Notes: generated by a model not told the origin, from the sequence alone. A DNA stretch of 64,000 bases from Ptychodera flava (GCF_041260155.1 NC_091930.1:49386402-49450401); one strand, 5' to 3'; counted from the first letter of the stretch, positions 12,278-47,492 are shown. A program made the numbers and translations.

Positions 12278-13553
12278 TTAAGGCCGCGTTCAAAAAAAAT
12301 GGTGAGGGGGCTGGAGAAATCGCGATTGATTTTTTTTTTCAGATCAACCTTCATACCCTCAAAAATTTTCAAGTCCCCCCTCAATACCCTCAAAAATTTT
12401 CAAGTCCCCCCAATTACCATATACCGGATATTTATTAGGAATACACGCAGAGTAAAAATAAACATGTAATGTGTCGTTCTGCATACAGATGTTCAACACT
12501 ACCTCTTATCAGCAGATTGTAGAGCCATATACCTAGGACAAGTTCTTAAATTGATTCATTTATATAGTCACACATTTTTCCATTTAAATTAGAGTCTTTA
12601 CCATTCAAAGTTTTACTTTTGTGTTATTGTACAATGAGATGTGAAAATTGCATTCACTGCACGAACTTGAAATGAACGGTTTATATATTGATTTTAATTG
12701 ATTTTAGAAAAACTGATTTTTCATCGTACATTTGTATAAGATAAAGTATGGTGACACAATCTTTTTTCTCTAATATTTGATTGTTCTCATATGCCAGAAT
12801 TCTAAAAAACATGGTAACTGTTAGTCCCCTAGCCTTCTATGTGTTGCTCTCTGGCTGGATCTTGTGTACAAGTAGATGTATGTTTCACTGTCAATTGAGC
12901 GTCCTATGACCGAAACTCTTCTTAAACTACATCAGAGTCAGAGCTACATGTATCACTGTCACTGCCAGTATGTAGTAGCAGGGCCGTAGTTGTATTAACT
13001 TTTTATTTTGACAATATTTTTGTTCAGTTTATACAATTGCTTTCTAGCATGTTGAGCTGTCAAGTATTCAGCTTGCCAACACAGCCTACGTGTACCGTGC
13101 ATCTGTATCATTCAATTATCACATCACCAATATGTAGACAAACGGGCTTTGCTGACAAACTGAATATTGTGTTTGTCAGCCTGCTCTAGAGAGACACCAA
13201 GAAACTGTGTTTGATACATTGCATAGAAATATTGAAAAATTATCAAAAGTTGCATCTCAGACCCCTTAACAAGGTCACTTTGTTTTATGAAAATTTAATG
13301 GCATTCAAACATTTTTAGATTTTTTGAGATTAAAGACATAAAATGTGACAAAACTGTTCTAGATTTTGTTTAATTATTACTAACCTTAGAACCATTGGAT
13401 GACATCAAAATGTTAGGAGTCAAAATTTGTTCATGTCCCCCCCCCTCTATAGGCAGAGCAAAACTTTCAAGTCCCCCTTCGACTACCCCAAAAATTATCA
13501 AATTCCCCCCTGAATTCCTCCACCCCCCACCATATTTTTTGAACGCGGCCTAA
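12278..13553. mobile_element. 1.27-kb element with inverted ends and C-rich subterminal repeats
   Basis: Left end 'aggccgcgttcaaaaaaaatggtg' and right end 'caccatattttttgaacgcggcct' are inverted copies. Subterminal 'tcaagtccccc' blocks occur at both ends. No coding frame. The subterminal style resembles the element inside the Crypton at 33816-35163. The target duplication is unclear (TTA/TAA). Confidence 0.6.
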
Positions 13554-13562
13554 GCAATAATG

Positions 13563-13880
13563 AACACCCAGCGATAGTATACCACGAGCTGTTGACCAGT
13601 TCATGACATATGTGCACGAGCTATAGCGAGTGCGTATATGGAGTGATGGAGTGAACTAGTCAAAATCGATTGGTATACCGTCGCTTGGTGTGATTTATTG
13701 CTATTATATCTTAACAGTACATTGAAATTCTGGCTTGGAACGTCAAAAAAGGGATTTTTGCTCAAACTGAGAGCTCGCGCGTATGCTAGCCGTGGTATAT
13801 CGCCAATATATCACGGTTTTTTTTGCGTCTCGACCACTCAGATCGCTGTATTTGCGCCATCAATATACTAGTATGATATA
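13563..13880 (-). mobile_element. MITE family copy 1 (~315 bp)
   Basis: It contains a palindromic half ('agcgatagtatacca...tggtataccgtcgct', with 'gaccagttca' and 'tgaactagtc') and a tail ending 'cgctgtatttgcgccatcaatat'. The same organisation occurs in the opposite orientation at about 61258-61556. Confidence 0.6.
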
Positions 13881-14040
13881 ATACCCAATATCGCCTGATC
13901 CTGTGTCGAATAAGCATGAGTGTCATTTATGCAATTGGCGATACGAGACATTGAAAACCTGCAGCATCACAAATGTTACAAATGATCTTGTCTAACGATG
14001 TGAGTATCTCACGTCGCCGATCATAAATCGTTGACAACAT

Positions 14041-14152
14041 GCATGTCTATCTATCTGTCTGTCTCCCTTACACACAGACACGCACACACTCTGTCTGTCT
14101 ACCTGTCTGTCTGTCTCTCTCTGTCTCTCTCTCTGTCTCTGTCTGTCCATCT
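14041..14152 (+). repeat. CTGT/CTCT-rich microsatellite
   Basis: Imperfect (CTGT)n and (CT)n tract. Confidence 0.85.
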
Positions 14153-14230
14153 CTCCATATTCGTTGTGCACAAAGTGTAGATTTTACAGTTCCACCATTT
14201 ATCATCACTGTTTTAGAATTTTGAATTTAT

Positions 14231-15213
14231 TATAGAAATAACGGGCGACGCGTTGACCATTAACGTTTATTTATTGGCAAGGGCGAGAGGAAAGCCAAAA
14301 ATTAACGGGCTCGGCTTGCCGCGCCCACAAATAAACGTTAATGGTCAGTGCGGAGTCTGTTATTTCAATTATATTATCAAGGAACCCCGAAAAATCGTCA
14401 CAATTTACGAACATTTCTCGTGCAAACGAAAACCGGGCGGCAGAATCTGTCAGCGAGTAGTGCGCGCTGCAAAAAATTGCGTCTTAACTAGGCCAACAAA
14501 TGCTCCATTTTATATTTTGGTTGATTATGATCTTTGTACAAATCACAATTTTCGTTTTAGCTGTAAAGTTACCATGTTTACGATATTACTCATATTCACG
14601 GGCATGAACCAAACCATTACTGTGTATTTGTGGGCAGTCACGTGGTTCAGCTACGCCAATTAAACGCAATGGATAGGCATCGTTATATAATATATTACCA
14701 TGCCCTGTCCGTCGCATTTTAATTGGTCGAGCTGAACCATGTGACCAACCACAAATACGCAATAATGGTTTGTTTATTGGCCAATGTATATGAATGATAT
14801 CGTAAACATTGTAAATTTACGGGTAAATTGTAAATTGTACAAAGATCATAATCAATCACAAAATAAAATTGAACACCTTTGGCCCAAGTTTCGACACTTT
14901 TATAAAAAATCTCCGGATTTGCAAAATTTTTACAGCGCGCGCACTACTCTCTGACAAGTTCTGGGACCCCGTCGTCTTTCGCGTGGGAAATGTTCGTAAA
15001 TTTTGACGGTTTCGGGGGTTTGTTGATAATATAATTGAAATATCAGACTCCGCGCTGACAATTAACGTCTACTTATGGGCGCGGGCGACAGGAAAGCCAA
15101 AATTAACTAACTCGCTAAGCCCTCGCCCGTTATTTTTTGGCTTTCTTCTCGCCCTTGCCCATAAACAAAAGTTAATGGTCAGCGCGTCCCGTTATTTCTA
15201 TATTATAGTAAGT
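14231..15213. mobile_element. ~1-kb foldback element
   Basis: The termini 'tatagaaataacgggcgacgcgttgaccattaac' (in parts) and their inverted copy at the right end enclose a long imperfect palindrome: 14350-14670 mirrors 14700-15040, including 'gtgcgcgctg'/'cagcgcgcgcac' and 'cgtaaatt' blocks. The open frame at 14253-14663 lies wholly in the palindrome and looks incidental. Confidence 0.7.
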
Positions 15214-17221
15214 ATCGTTTTTAAATGTTTTGCTAACTTGATATGATCATATACATTAAATTACATTCTTCATTTAATTTCATTCATTTATTATAACTTA
15301 TCCGTTTTACTCAATAAAAGAGTCTACAGATAATCAGGTTTATAAAACAGTGGAAATCATCTAAACAAGATCAGGTACAAAGCAATGAACAGAAGGTTGG
15401 AGTAAAATATAGAACAGTCAAAACAATAACACGATAATAGAATAAAAATGAAATGACAGACAAATTTGAAGGTTTATATTTTCTAGCGTACAACAGCGAA
15501 TTTTCCATATACATGTTTAGGATCGAATATACCATAAAAGTCATCCAAAAAAACAATTAAATTCAAACGGTGAAGTTATAGTCAGTAATGTCATACGTAT
15601 ATGAAGTAGCTATACGACCTAAGTAGAAAGAGTCGTTGTATGGGCGATAAAATATACCATTATTCTAAAAAGTAATACAAAAAAGCAAACGCTACAGCAC
15701 TAACGGGAAGGTTACATTTTAAGTGACCAATAATTTTACTTTTTAATATGAAGCAGATACTCCTTCATAGCAAGCTTAAAAGCAAATTAAATATGTGCAG
15801 TAGAACTTGGTTGCTTTAATGTTCAGAAAACAATTTCTTTCAATATCGCACAATTGTTTATCATAATAGCAAATAGCTAATTTCAATATCTTTTTTAAAA
15901 GAAATAACAAGATTGCTAAACCAATTGATAGCGTCTTTTGTATTACCTAGAAGTTCTACAAAAAACAACGCTTGATCAGTTTGTCTGATTGAGCGGTGGA
16001 GACGAATGAATATTTAATATGTTATCAATGAAATACTTCGACGTTATCCTGCCCCGTACTTCTAAGGTTTTCTGCTAGCAAATGTACTGAAAATGGTGTA
16101 AAGTAACTATTGTGAACGATGTATTTATATTCTAGCCAAGTATCCATGGCAGAGAATTTCTTACCGATGTGTTCTTTAATGTATTTAATTGCTTTAATAA
16201 TGTTAGAGACTGGAGATAACGAAAATGGAAGGCTGATGACACTCCTGGACAGCTGATAGACGGTATAGTACAGCTAGGTATTTGGTAGCAGGTATCCACT
16301 AGTACGCTTCACATGACAGTATCCCCGAACATTACAAAACAACATGGTAATTTAGTGACCATTGCGAATCACAATCATGAGACAAGATGCACATCTGCTT
16401 ATCCTTTCCTTAAAAGGTTGCGTATTGTCTAAATGTCACATCTACATAGACAAGGTAGGCTTCTTAGATAACCTTATTTGTCGTTTCCAAGGGAACTCTT
16501 TTCTTTTTACGTCTCTCTCTTCCACGAAATCATTAACATGTATAATAATCTCTGCAATTTGTTAGGAATCATCGTGTGTATACATGAATAAGCTGCAGCC
16601 GATTTAAAATCAATCGACTAGTAGTGTAATAACGTGGTTCAGATTTTGCGTTATTACTATTTGCTGTACTGGTTTTGTTCGTTTTGGTCGATTATCTACT
16701 TAATACCTGAACACGTACGGTGTGAGTTCAAACTCGATACAAATATCATAGAACATGGGCAATGATTCTTGCGACATGTATAAAGCGGGAAAAACTCAAC
16801 CGAGTAAACATTTTGCAGTAATTGGACAAACTATCATGGTTTAAACTTATGAGATACTTCTAAATTAACTTGCAAGAAACTATTCACATTTTAGCATCTT
16901 TCGTTTTGCTTGCCGTTATTTTGCGTCTTTGTAATCCTGAAACAAAAACATTCCTGCGATGTTATTCTCCTGTCAAAAGTTTCAACAGTTGTGATCCTTA
17001 CTGTCTAAAAAGGATAAAAAGAAAATTATGGCAAAACTAAGAAATAGTAAAAAACAACAACACCGACAACATTACCATTATAGTTTCGACATCGTCATTA
17101 TTGTCCCAACCGATGCAGTGATGATTTTTTTCCTATAATGCTAATATAATTCACCAACATATATTCCCATGCATTATATATGTTAATGTCTAATCTGCCA
17201 TTACAACGATAATTAATACAG
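15214..17221. other. Intergenic, 3' of receptor B: no gene seen
   Basis: AT-rich, with no recognised exon or repeat array. It should contain the 3' UTR and poly(A) site of receptor B just left of 17222. I could not pick one polyadenylation signal over the other A-rich candidates. Confidence 0.4.
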
Positions 17222-38960
<21,739 letters not shown>

Positions 38961-39313
38961 GAGGAAGCAATCTGTTGAAATTAAGCAAACGATGAGATTT
39001 AATGATGCATCGTAAGAGAGAATGTCTTTTGACATGTTTTTGCGTTATAGGCAAGTATACGCAATCTTCCTAAAATTTCACATTAGACAACCATATAGCG
39101 ATCGAATGTATCGTTTACCCTCATTACCGGAAATGTATCTTATGTGCATGAGTCATTCCAGAGTGAATTGTTAATACAAAAAATTATTTAGATGAGAAAT
39201 GAGTCAATTATAAAAGCATATGTTTCAACCCTGTTACGGTCTTTACTTTTTTCTTTCTTAAAATTTTATCAACGTTTCCGGTTAATAATTTTTTCCCGTT
39301 CCAGCTTGTTAGG

Positions 39314-39363
39314 ACCTTTCTGAATTGAAAATGTCATTAATGACATTTTCAATTCAGAAAGGT
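39314..39363. repeat. Perfect 50-bp palindrome
   Basis: Arm acctttctgaattgaaaatg plus tcatt is followed without spacer by its exact reverse complement. Confidence 0.95.
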
Positions 39364-39734
39364 TGTTCGTTGAATAAATTTTTCTTTTGTGCCTTTCATG
39401 TCGCTTTCCCGAAGATCACACTGTTCTTATTTATTCAGTTTAACTTACGATACGATGTAGATTTCGGGTTTATCGCCAGGTAAGACGTCCGCATTGAGCC
39501 TTACGACTGCAGCCGCGACGTTATTCAGTATTTAAGTCGATAGACGGCAGTCCCATTCTATTTTTTGGAAAAGCTAAAGCTTCAGCTACCTAAAATTTTG
39601 TTGGACATGCGTTTCATTTTTCTATATCCGAATTTTTCGCATCACCATTTCGTTAAAATATCTCGAGAGCACGGCAACGATCACGACAGATCGGTCTGTC
39701 CACGGAATCGTCGGGGCGTTCATGTAGGAATGGT

Positions 39735-40072
39735 ATTAAAGGGACAAAGTCGCCCATTTTTTTCATGAATTTGTTTGATACGAGATATTACTTATATTGT
39801 TTGACATGTTAAAAGATAATGAATGAATGGGTGACCATGCATATATTGGACCCCAGCTTTAGACACGATCTATGAAACCACCGCGAAAATTAATTAATGG
39901 CCATGACCATTAATTCATTTTCACCCCGGTTTCATTTAATTTGTCTAAAATAGGGGGTCGAATATATGCATGGTCATCTATTCAATCAGTATCATTCAAC
40001 ATGTCGAAAAATATAAGTAATATCTCGTATCAAACAAAATTCATGAAAAAAGGGCGACTTTGTCCCTTTAAT
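39735..40072. mobile_element. 338-bp palindromic MITE, family member 1
   Basis: 'attaaagggacaaagtcgccc' and 'gggcgactttgtccctttaat' form the ends. The inner mirror includes 'gatacgagatattacttat', 'gaccatgcatatatt' and a centre at 'ggccatgacc'. The related copy is at about 60656-60965. Confidence 0.8.
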
Positions 40073-41134
40073 TAATAAAAAAAGTTTTGGTTTGATGACG
40101 TAGAGCAGGGTAATTCCGATTTATTTACCTGTCCTGTTCTAAGCCAAACATGTGGTAATTCATGTGATTAAAGTCAATACAAAGCATTTTATGGGCATTT
40201 CTTGATGGTCGCAAACATTTAAACATAGAGAGGATTACTAGCTTTGGTGACATGTACGTCAATATTAAACATTGAGCAGAGTAAAATTATTGAAAAAGCA
40301 AGACTTGAATTTAGTCTCGATACCTGAAGCTTCAGTTTCATATGTTACTTCGACAGCTTCGTTGAACAACGGCGTTAATATATTCTCTATTAACCTTGGT
40401 ACAACTATTACTCACTATATGTAAACGAGATTGCCAATATCAATTGTTAAACACAAGTCTGACTATAAGACATGGAAATAAAATGGTACCGAATCCTCCC
40501 AGAAAATGTGTAGTTAATTGGGCAACTATTGAACTTGTCAAGGAAATAACTTTGCATGTAAACATAACTTATCTTTCATAATACATATTGTTAAAATGCA
40601 ATAGCATTTTGAGTGGTTCTATAAAATTTGGTTATAAATCAAAAATAATGTCAGATGTCCATTTCTTGAAATTTCATGGTCATAAAGAAAACAGAATGAA
40701 CAACTACATGCAGCTAGGTAAGTCAGACAGCAACATGCATTAAAGTTGAAAACTTTGACCGCAGTAGGCGTTTAGAAGATTGTGCGTCAAGCTAACAGTA
40801 GACAGGGTCAAACCCTCTGTAAAGCATTCCTACGTATCTACTGATATTATGAACAATTATTTATGATACACAATAAACCTTTAACTGAAAAGAGTATCTA
40901 ATGCAAAGGGAACTTTAAAGCATTTGTACAGAGATCGTTTGATATTAGTTATACTGTATTATAATTGACAAATTGAAAACAACATGGCGTTACTTTGTTA
41001 TCTTGTACGATTATCTTGCTTCGGCTTTGAGTTCCATGGCTTGACGTTTATACGTGTACAAAGGCAGGGTTTAATTGACTAAAACGTGATGAACCACTAT
41101 TTGGATACAGGACTTGGAAAGGAATAAAACGTAC

Positions 41135-41225
41135 CTGTCAGTTATCCAGATTTTTGCTCCGCACCACACACGTCATTCACATCTGCAGACAAACAATGTG
41201 AGGTGTTGAGCTCATTACAATGGAA
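41135..41225 (-). other. Putative 5' UTR exon of receptor B
   Basis: 'ataactgacag|gtacgt' on the reverse strand, with upstream sequence similar to 10920-11000 of receptor A ('acaatgtga', 'gctca-tacaatggaatgc'). The promoter is probably just to the right; no core element was identified. Confidence 0.5.
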
Positions 41226-41867
41226 TGCCACTTTGATTTATTGCAAACTCGATCCACGCGTAAATATAAGAGCCGTGCTTACCTGTACGAGTGTAGGCAT
41301 GTGTGATTATTGCCATCGAGTTTGTTACTGCCACGCGAAAATGAAACGCAACATATAGCAATCTTCAAAATAAAACGAGTAGTTTGAAGTTTGTTGACCA
41401 CAATACGAATTTGAGGAGTATGTCATGATTTCACATGCGTTTTAAAACAGTGAAACAATCATTCCGACTGGTCAATGTCTCTACGTCTATAATCAAAAGG
41501 GACGTGAATAAGAGTGCTACACTGAAGAGAATGTCGACATAAACGACATTCAATACGACATTTACTAAAGGAAACCAAACAAAAACAAACAAGCAAACAG
41601 GCAAACAAAGAATTCCGGAAGAATGGCCAAAAGTCTACTTCTTCTCAAACAACTTTACGTCTAAACAGCCGCTAGCATCGTGACGGTCCACCGTACTGTT
41701 TCATTGCTCCTTGTCACTTTGTCCTTTAAAATAACCACCAACTGTTTTGCAGATAAAAAGTTTATTTACAGTACCTTGTGGTATCAAAAATCTGGCGTGC
41801 AGATAGGCTTGTGAGTCGCTATTTATCCTGTCTTACAGAGGGGACGCTATAGAAATTTATTTGAATG

Positions 41868-42330
41868 TTATGTTGAAGCCAACGGGTGAAGTGTATTTAG
41901 TTTCAGGGTCCACAGAGATTCTATTTGTTTCCGGAACTGATCATCTAGCTCATTGATTTTTACTATTGCAGAAATTGTAATATCATTGATATCGTGGTGG
42001 TCAGTATTGAAATGAGTGGCTACAGGCGCGTCATTCTTGTGGCGTGTTATTGAAAGATGATTATTGAAACGCAGTCTAAGTGATGTCTTAGTCTTCCCCA
42101 CATATTGTTTGAGCAACTTTTGTATGTGACAAGGTATATTAGGTTCTTACTATGACAGCTAATGTTGTTTCTGATTTCATTGGTAGTATTATTGGCGGTG
42201 CTAGCGAAATCGTAATATGTGATGAAAATGTACACACACTGCAGCTGCCTGCCCTCTTTGGGCCGCATTTTAGGAAACCAGGTTTGAGTGGGGTGGACTT
42301 AGCGACGTCAGAGTATACCAGAAGCTGCAG
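41868..42330 (-). pseudogene. Penelope-like element relic (GIY-YIG endonuclease end)
   Basis: The pieces K-C-G-P-K-R, N-N-I-S-C-H-S-K-N-L-I-Y-L-V-T, Y-V-G-K-T-K-T-S-L-R-L-R-F-N-N-H and R-K-Q-I-E-S-L-W-T-L-K-L-N are in the order seen at the C-terminal GIY-YIG domain of Penelope-like reverse transcriptases. They occupy different frames, so it is broken. No reverse transcriptase part was found upstream (right side) in the window. Confidence 0.65.
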
Positions 42331-45300
42331 TATGATGTTAAAGATATATTTGTATCGCTTGTTTATATCTCTCTGATTTGTGTAGAGTCTTGAAGCGACA
42401 AGAAATAACCTTTTTTCAAGTCAGAATGAAGGAGATTGAAAGTTGTGACAAGGAGATAAGGGAGATACCGTATAGGGTTGTATTTGTTGTATTGCTAAAA
42501 TGGTTATTCTAAGGATGGCCTGTGCCTACTTTTCACATCAAACTAAGTTCATAACTCTGGTCAAACAAGAACGAATTCAGTCCTTTAGCGGGCTACAAGC
42601 TTTAAATCTTTAACTATACTTTCGTTTACTCTTACCGCAGTTTGAATTGGCTGCATTATAGAAACAAAAACACCAGTTTAAGTGTTTTCGTTATTATTAA
42701 GTAGAGCATTTACCCAAAATAATATTGGATTCGAAATTTAAGGTTCCTCTCACTTCAATTAGCTTTGAAGCTGCATCATTAGGATCATATTGAATGCTCC
42801 TTGAAAAAAAATACAAAAAAAAAATCGGCAACACAACATACATTTTCTTAGACCAGGGGATGAGCCCAAATAATAATTTGCGTATACTTTTTAATTGAGG
42901 TAATTGTTACTTCATATTTACTAAATTTGCCACCCTCCGCAGAAGCCTTTATTGATGGCCTTGGCAACTGCAGCTTCGAAGTTCATTCACCTGAATGACT
43001 ATGTAGCCCAAGCATATACAGCAACAACTGCTCACGCATGCACGTAAGGAAAACTTGTGTTTATTCAATGATCAGAGGTCATCTGCAGCTTGCCCTCCTA
43101 AAGGCCTTTGAGTAATTTTACGTGAGGTCAGGATTTGTTAAGCCTGACACACAGCTAATCGGTCTTAAGTAGGGACATTTGCCCTGAATGGCTGTTTGAA
43201 CTCTCTTCATGAAATTTCTGTGTATCTTACTTTGTATCAGACAGTATCATGCAGTGTTTGTGGTCAATGGAATGAAAAATGTGTTCCTCGTTGAAACTGA
43301 ATTACCTACAATCACATACATAGTAAATCATAGCGGATGGTTCTGGCCGCCTAGTATTGTTACTCACTATGCCATATTGGCTTTTGGTCTTATCGAAACT
43401 AAAGCATGGTAATCTGTTGCTAGACAGGTGATGATTGCTGCCTTTGAAGAGAATCGACATGACTGCCGTTGTCGCAATGAAAATGTGCACGGCACCCGAA
43501 AACAAATCAAATAAAAGGACTCTTTCTAATAGGAAGATCGATCAAACGTTGGTCATCAGAATATCTCGTTGCGTGAAAGATTTCAATAAGCGAGTCTGTG
43601 TTTTACATATAGAAATAATATGCTTACTGGAGATCCCCGGAAGTTAAGAACAGAGGAAGCCTAAAGTCTCTTGCATGTAATTTTGGGATATTGTTAACAT
43701 TTGTGTTACAGTGCCTTGATTTTAGGTTGTGACAAAAATAAACAAACGAACAAAAGACCTCAGAAAATCTTTCACGCCCGGAATTTACCGATATTTGTTA
43801 ATATATTGATCATATACTGCTCTAGACATTCATGGGGGCGCAGAGAATTTGGGAAGAAAGGGTTTCATTGTAAAGGGCTTTAGGCTAGTTAATTAGAAAG
43901 TACGCTTGCCACCGTTCAAGGGAAATCCGATTTGACCAGTGACCAGGTAATGTTTATTATAAAGACGTTGAGTGCCATGATTTTTTGTTCCTATCTCCTT
44001 CCCCTTACCCTTCTACCCCTTTCTGATTGTTTTCTCCTTCTCCATCTCCCCCCCCCCCCCTCATCCCGGCCATGTCTCCTTTATCCGAAGAATCATCGAA
44101 GGACCAGATTCAATATTACAAAGAAAGTCAAATGATCTCTATAACCAAGGCCGGCAATTACAACAGAATACATGACAAGAGTCCGTATTAGTTCTTTGAC
44201 CTATGTATTGTTACACAATCGCCGTTGCTCTGAGGTCAGAGTTCACTTTAGGCTAATTGCCATAGCTACTTTAGTGGATCAAGTAGGATGTCTGCCCCCA
44301 CAGTCGACCTCCAGACTTTCGACAGTTTTGAATTCGCCACTGGAGGATATTCCCAATGTGTCTCAAACACAATCTAGTTCAGGATGCGGCAATCGAAGTA
44401 TAAAACTCGGTTTAGGAGAAACAGTAAACCACACTCCTGCCAAAAGGGTGAGTTTTCTTTCAGCCCATTCTCAATGCTCGAGCGAGTTGTTAGATAGTTC
44501 CGTCTGATGGGTCATGATTCAATATTACAGTAAAGTAACCATTCTTCCAAATGTTACAAATCTGCAGAAAGACTTTGAAATCAAACAAGGAAAACAAAAG
44601 ACAAAATTAATCTAAACTACAGGATGTTTCGTGCTTCAACAAAAGTATACTAAATCGTCCAAAAGAGGAAAACCTTTTTTTTTTTAAATTCAATTTACAA
44701 ATTAATTAAAATTCCATTTTTATGTACTTGATTCAAACACCACAAAAAACTCTTGCTTCCCAGGACCGTAGGTTCATCTCTTCAACAGCTTCAATACTTT
44801 ATTGTACTCTGCTTCTGGAGGTGACAGAACCTCACCCATACTGTGTACTTTAAAAATAAGCAACATCGCTGATATCTTGAGAGGACATTTTCATTTCGTT
44901 CGAAAGTTACAGCTCCACTGTGAGTAAGCATTGTTTACTCAGATGGCGCTACATATATTTAGTAGGCAGATAGAATGTTCGATAGTATTGGAAAATAAAT
45001 TGGCTTCACACCACTTGCTGTCACTACTCACTGTGAGAATTCTTCAAGCGCTTTTAAAAATCACAGGGTCCTATTTTTATATAAAGTAGAGTCTGACTGA
45101 AAAAAGTAATTTTGGAATTCTTTGAAACCTAACCTAACCTAACCTAATCTTTAACGCTAAACAATTGCACAAATTACTATTATCTGTATGCATCGTTGCG
45201 TCAATTAGTAGCAAGAATGACTTTGCAATGTGTATAAAGTAACTGTCAATGAGATTACGTTTTATGTGGAATTTTGAGTAAGCGTCCCATCCTTATATAT

Positions 45301-46280
45301 TCCCTCTGACGATACACGTTAATTTTCGATAAAAGCTGTGCAAGTGACAGCTGTTTAATGGAAGAGGAGTGGAAGAGGAGACCCAGTTAAAATAGTCCCA
45401 TGGTCGAATGGGAAATATCGATGTCATAATTGCAACCGTTGCGAAAGCCGTCTTCATGCCAAATCAGTAGCAATATACTTTTCATACCGACAGTTCATGC
45501 CGAGAAAGTCTGGTTAAAATGTTTCATGTCATCAGAAATGACCCTTTTTCCATCGATCATTCACTATTAGGGATAAATATGCATATTTTGTTATTATTTT
45601 CTTTACTATAACCCCTCAACACGACGACAAAATTCAGCAACAACCCTACTGTAAATACGATCGAGGGCTTATCCTAGTAACAAATCATATACTATCTTAT
45701 ATCTTTAATTCAAACAATTTATCCTAAAGTAACTTGTTGGGTCATAGTTATTTCCTCTCGCCTCTCTGATGATTTTATTGTTAATGATCGATGAATTGGG
45801 AGTCAGTATTCCCATCAGGAACGTGGAATTTGTTGTCCAATTTCAATTTTTTGTATACCAGCCGCAGTTGTTTCATGTTGTAACCTAACAAAAGATCAGT
45901 AGTTGTACAGTTGTGCTGCTACAGGAAAGGTATTTTCTGTTAATGGAAGTTTATCAAATACGCCATGTACTAGTTGTGAAGAAAGTATCCGAGTTGCCGT
46001 GACCTCGTTGAGGGTATATATGCGTTACACCTTTCATGAGGCGGAAATATGTATCTGTAATATAAATTAAAATAGCATAATCTGTCACGACCCTTTATCT
46101 AATCAGTACATACGTTGTTTTTGTTTATCTTTAAATATGACTAAGTAAAGTTTCGAATCATAAAAGCCTATACACAATCAGAATAGTTAATGAAGTATGG
46201 CTACGAAAAATAACACTAGACTTCGCTGCCAAAATGGACGAGAATAACATCAGTTTGCCTTAGTGGTACAAAGGTATGTG
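42331..46280. other. Intergenic: little recognised
   Basis: No confident gene. 44172-44507 (+) is an open frame whose C-terminal half is Ser/Thr-rich and includes T-P-A-K-R-V-S-F, a possible PP1-docking motif. It could be an orphan exon, but there is no supporting context. 45128-45151 holds four AACCT repeats. Confidence 0.35.
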
Positions 46281-46788
46281 TATGGTTTTATTCATGCCTT
46301 GTAAAGAAACAGTAGCTGTAACTTATTCGTTTATTTTTATGTCCTTATTTTTGTATCAAAAATAATATCTTGTGTAACAACATGCTCAGTGTTTCAACCA
46401 GCTTTTGCTAGCATGGGGACACAGTGACTAACAGTAGGTCTTAATGGGGGACAAATTAAATTTTTAGGGACATGTAATTATTTGTATTTCAATAAAACAA
46501 TACATACAGTGTCATTGTATGTCATCATGACCTGGTACAATATTTGGTGTTAAATGGGCAAGTCAGGTGGGTGCATTTCTTGTAAAAGTTAAAGCACTTT
46601 GAAATACTAGATTTTTGATTTGGCTAATGAGTCGGCTAATCTTTGGTGACTTAGGGGAACCCTGCAGTTTATGCACATACACATGGTAGCAGTAAACTTC
46701 ATGATACTGAAAGTTTCACATTGATTCGCCAGTGGCCTATTTCATACTTACCTTAATGCACCCATTACAAGGCATGAATAAAACCATA
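46281..46788. mobile_element. 508-bp TIR element with perfect 24-bp ends
   Basis: tatggttttattcatgcctt plus gtaa at 46281-46304 is the exact reverse complement of 46765-46788. No coding frame. It lies about 0.7 kb upstream of the FAM111-like gene. Confidence 0.8.
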
Positions 46789-47492
46789 CAAATTTACTCC
46801 CAAAATCATTTGAAATTCAGGGCAAGTGAATGTTGCTTCCGGACAAGTGAAATTCAAAATTCACTTGCCCTATGGCAAGTGAGTTTTTAAAAAAAATTCG
46901 GAGCCCTTCCATTTCTTAATTAATTCCTTTGCATAAATTATCTCTGCCATAACTGGGACAACTTATGCTAGCTTGTGGCTGTAGAACAGAATACATAGTC
47001 CGCTACAATGAAAAAAGTGTGCATCTATTGATTGATGCATCTACTGATTGAATATTTAAACTTTCATCTCTCTCACGAAACTGAAACAGGAGTTTAAAGA
47101 ATCGAATTTTTAGTCAAATTTCGGGATTTCTATCACACAATTGTATACCACCATATTCCAGAAATCATAGAGAACCTGGAGCCCCCAAATCACGTCATTC
47201 TTCAACCTATGGCGTGAGAACGGGGCAAAATAAGAAACGAGATTACAATCATGCACCGGGAAAAGATTTTACTATATAGAAGTAACAAGAAATGATGTGA
47301 TTCTGTCAGTTTCAGAAAAATACAGAACATTTAGCACAAACTTTATGTGTTGACTGTTCATACACTACTTGTAACTGCCTGTATTTTTTATTTTTGCCAC
47401 CTGTAACTGAAATTTTCTACATCCCTGTTATTTCTACATCTGATGGTTTCATTTCATCTTTTGAATTATAGACTTCTTTGAACGTGAATAGT

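Noticed and set aside
14253..14663. 136-codon open frame
   Set aside because: It lies wholly inside one arm of a palindromic element; the mirror arm is not open, and no motifs are present.
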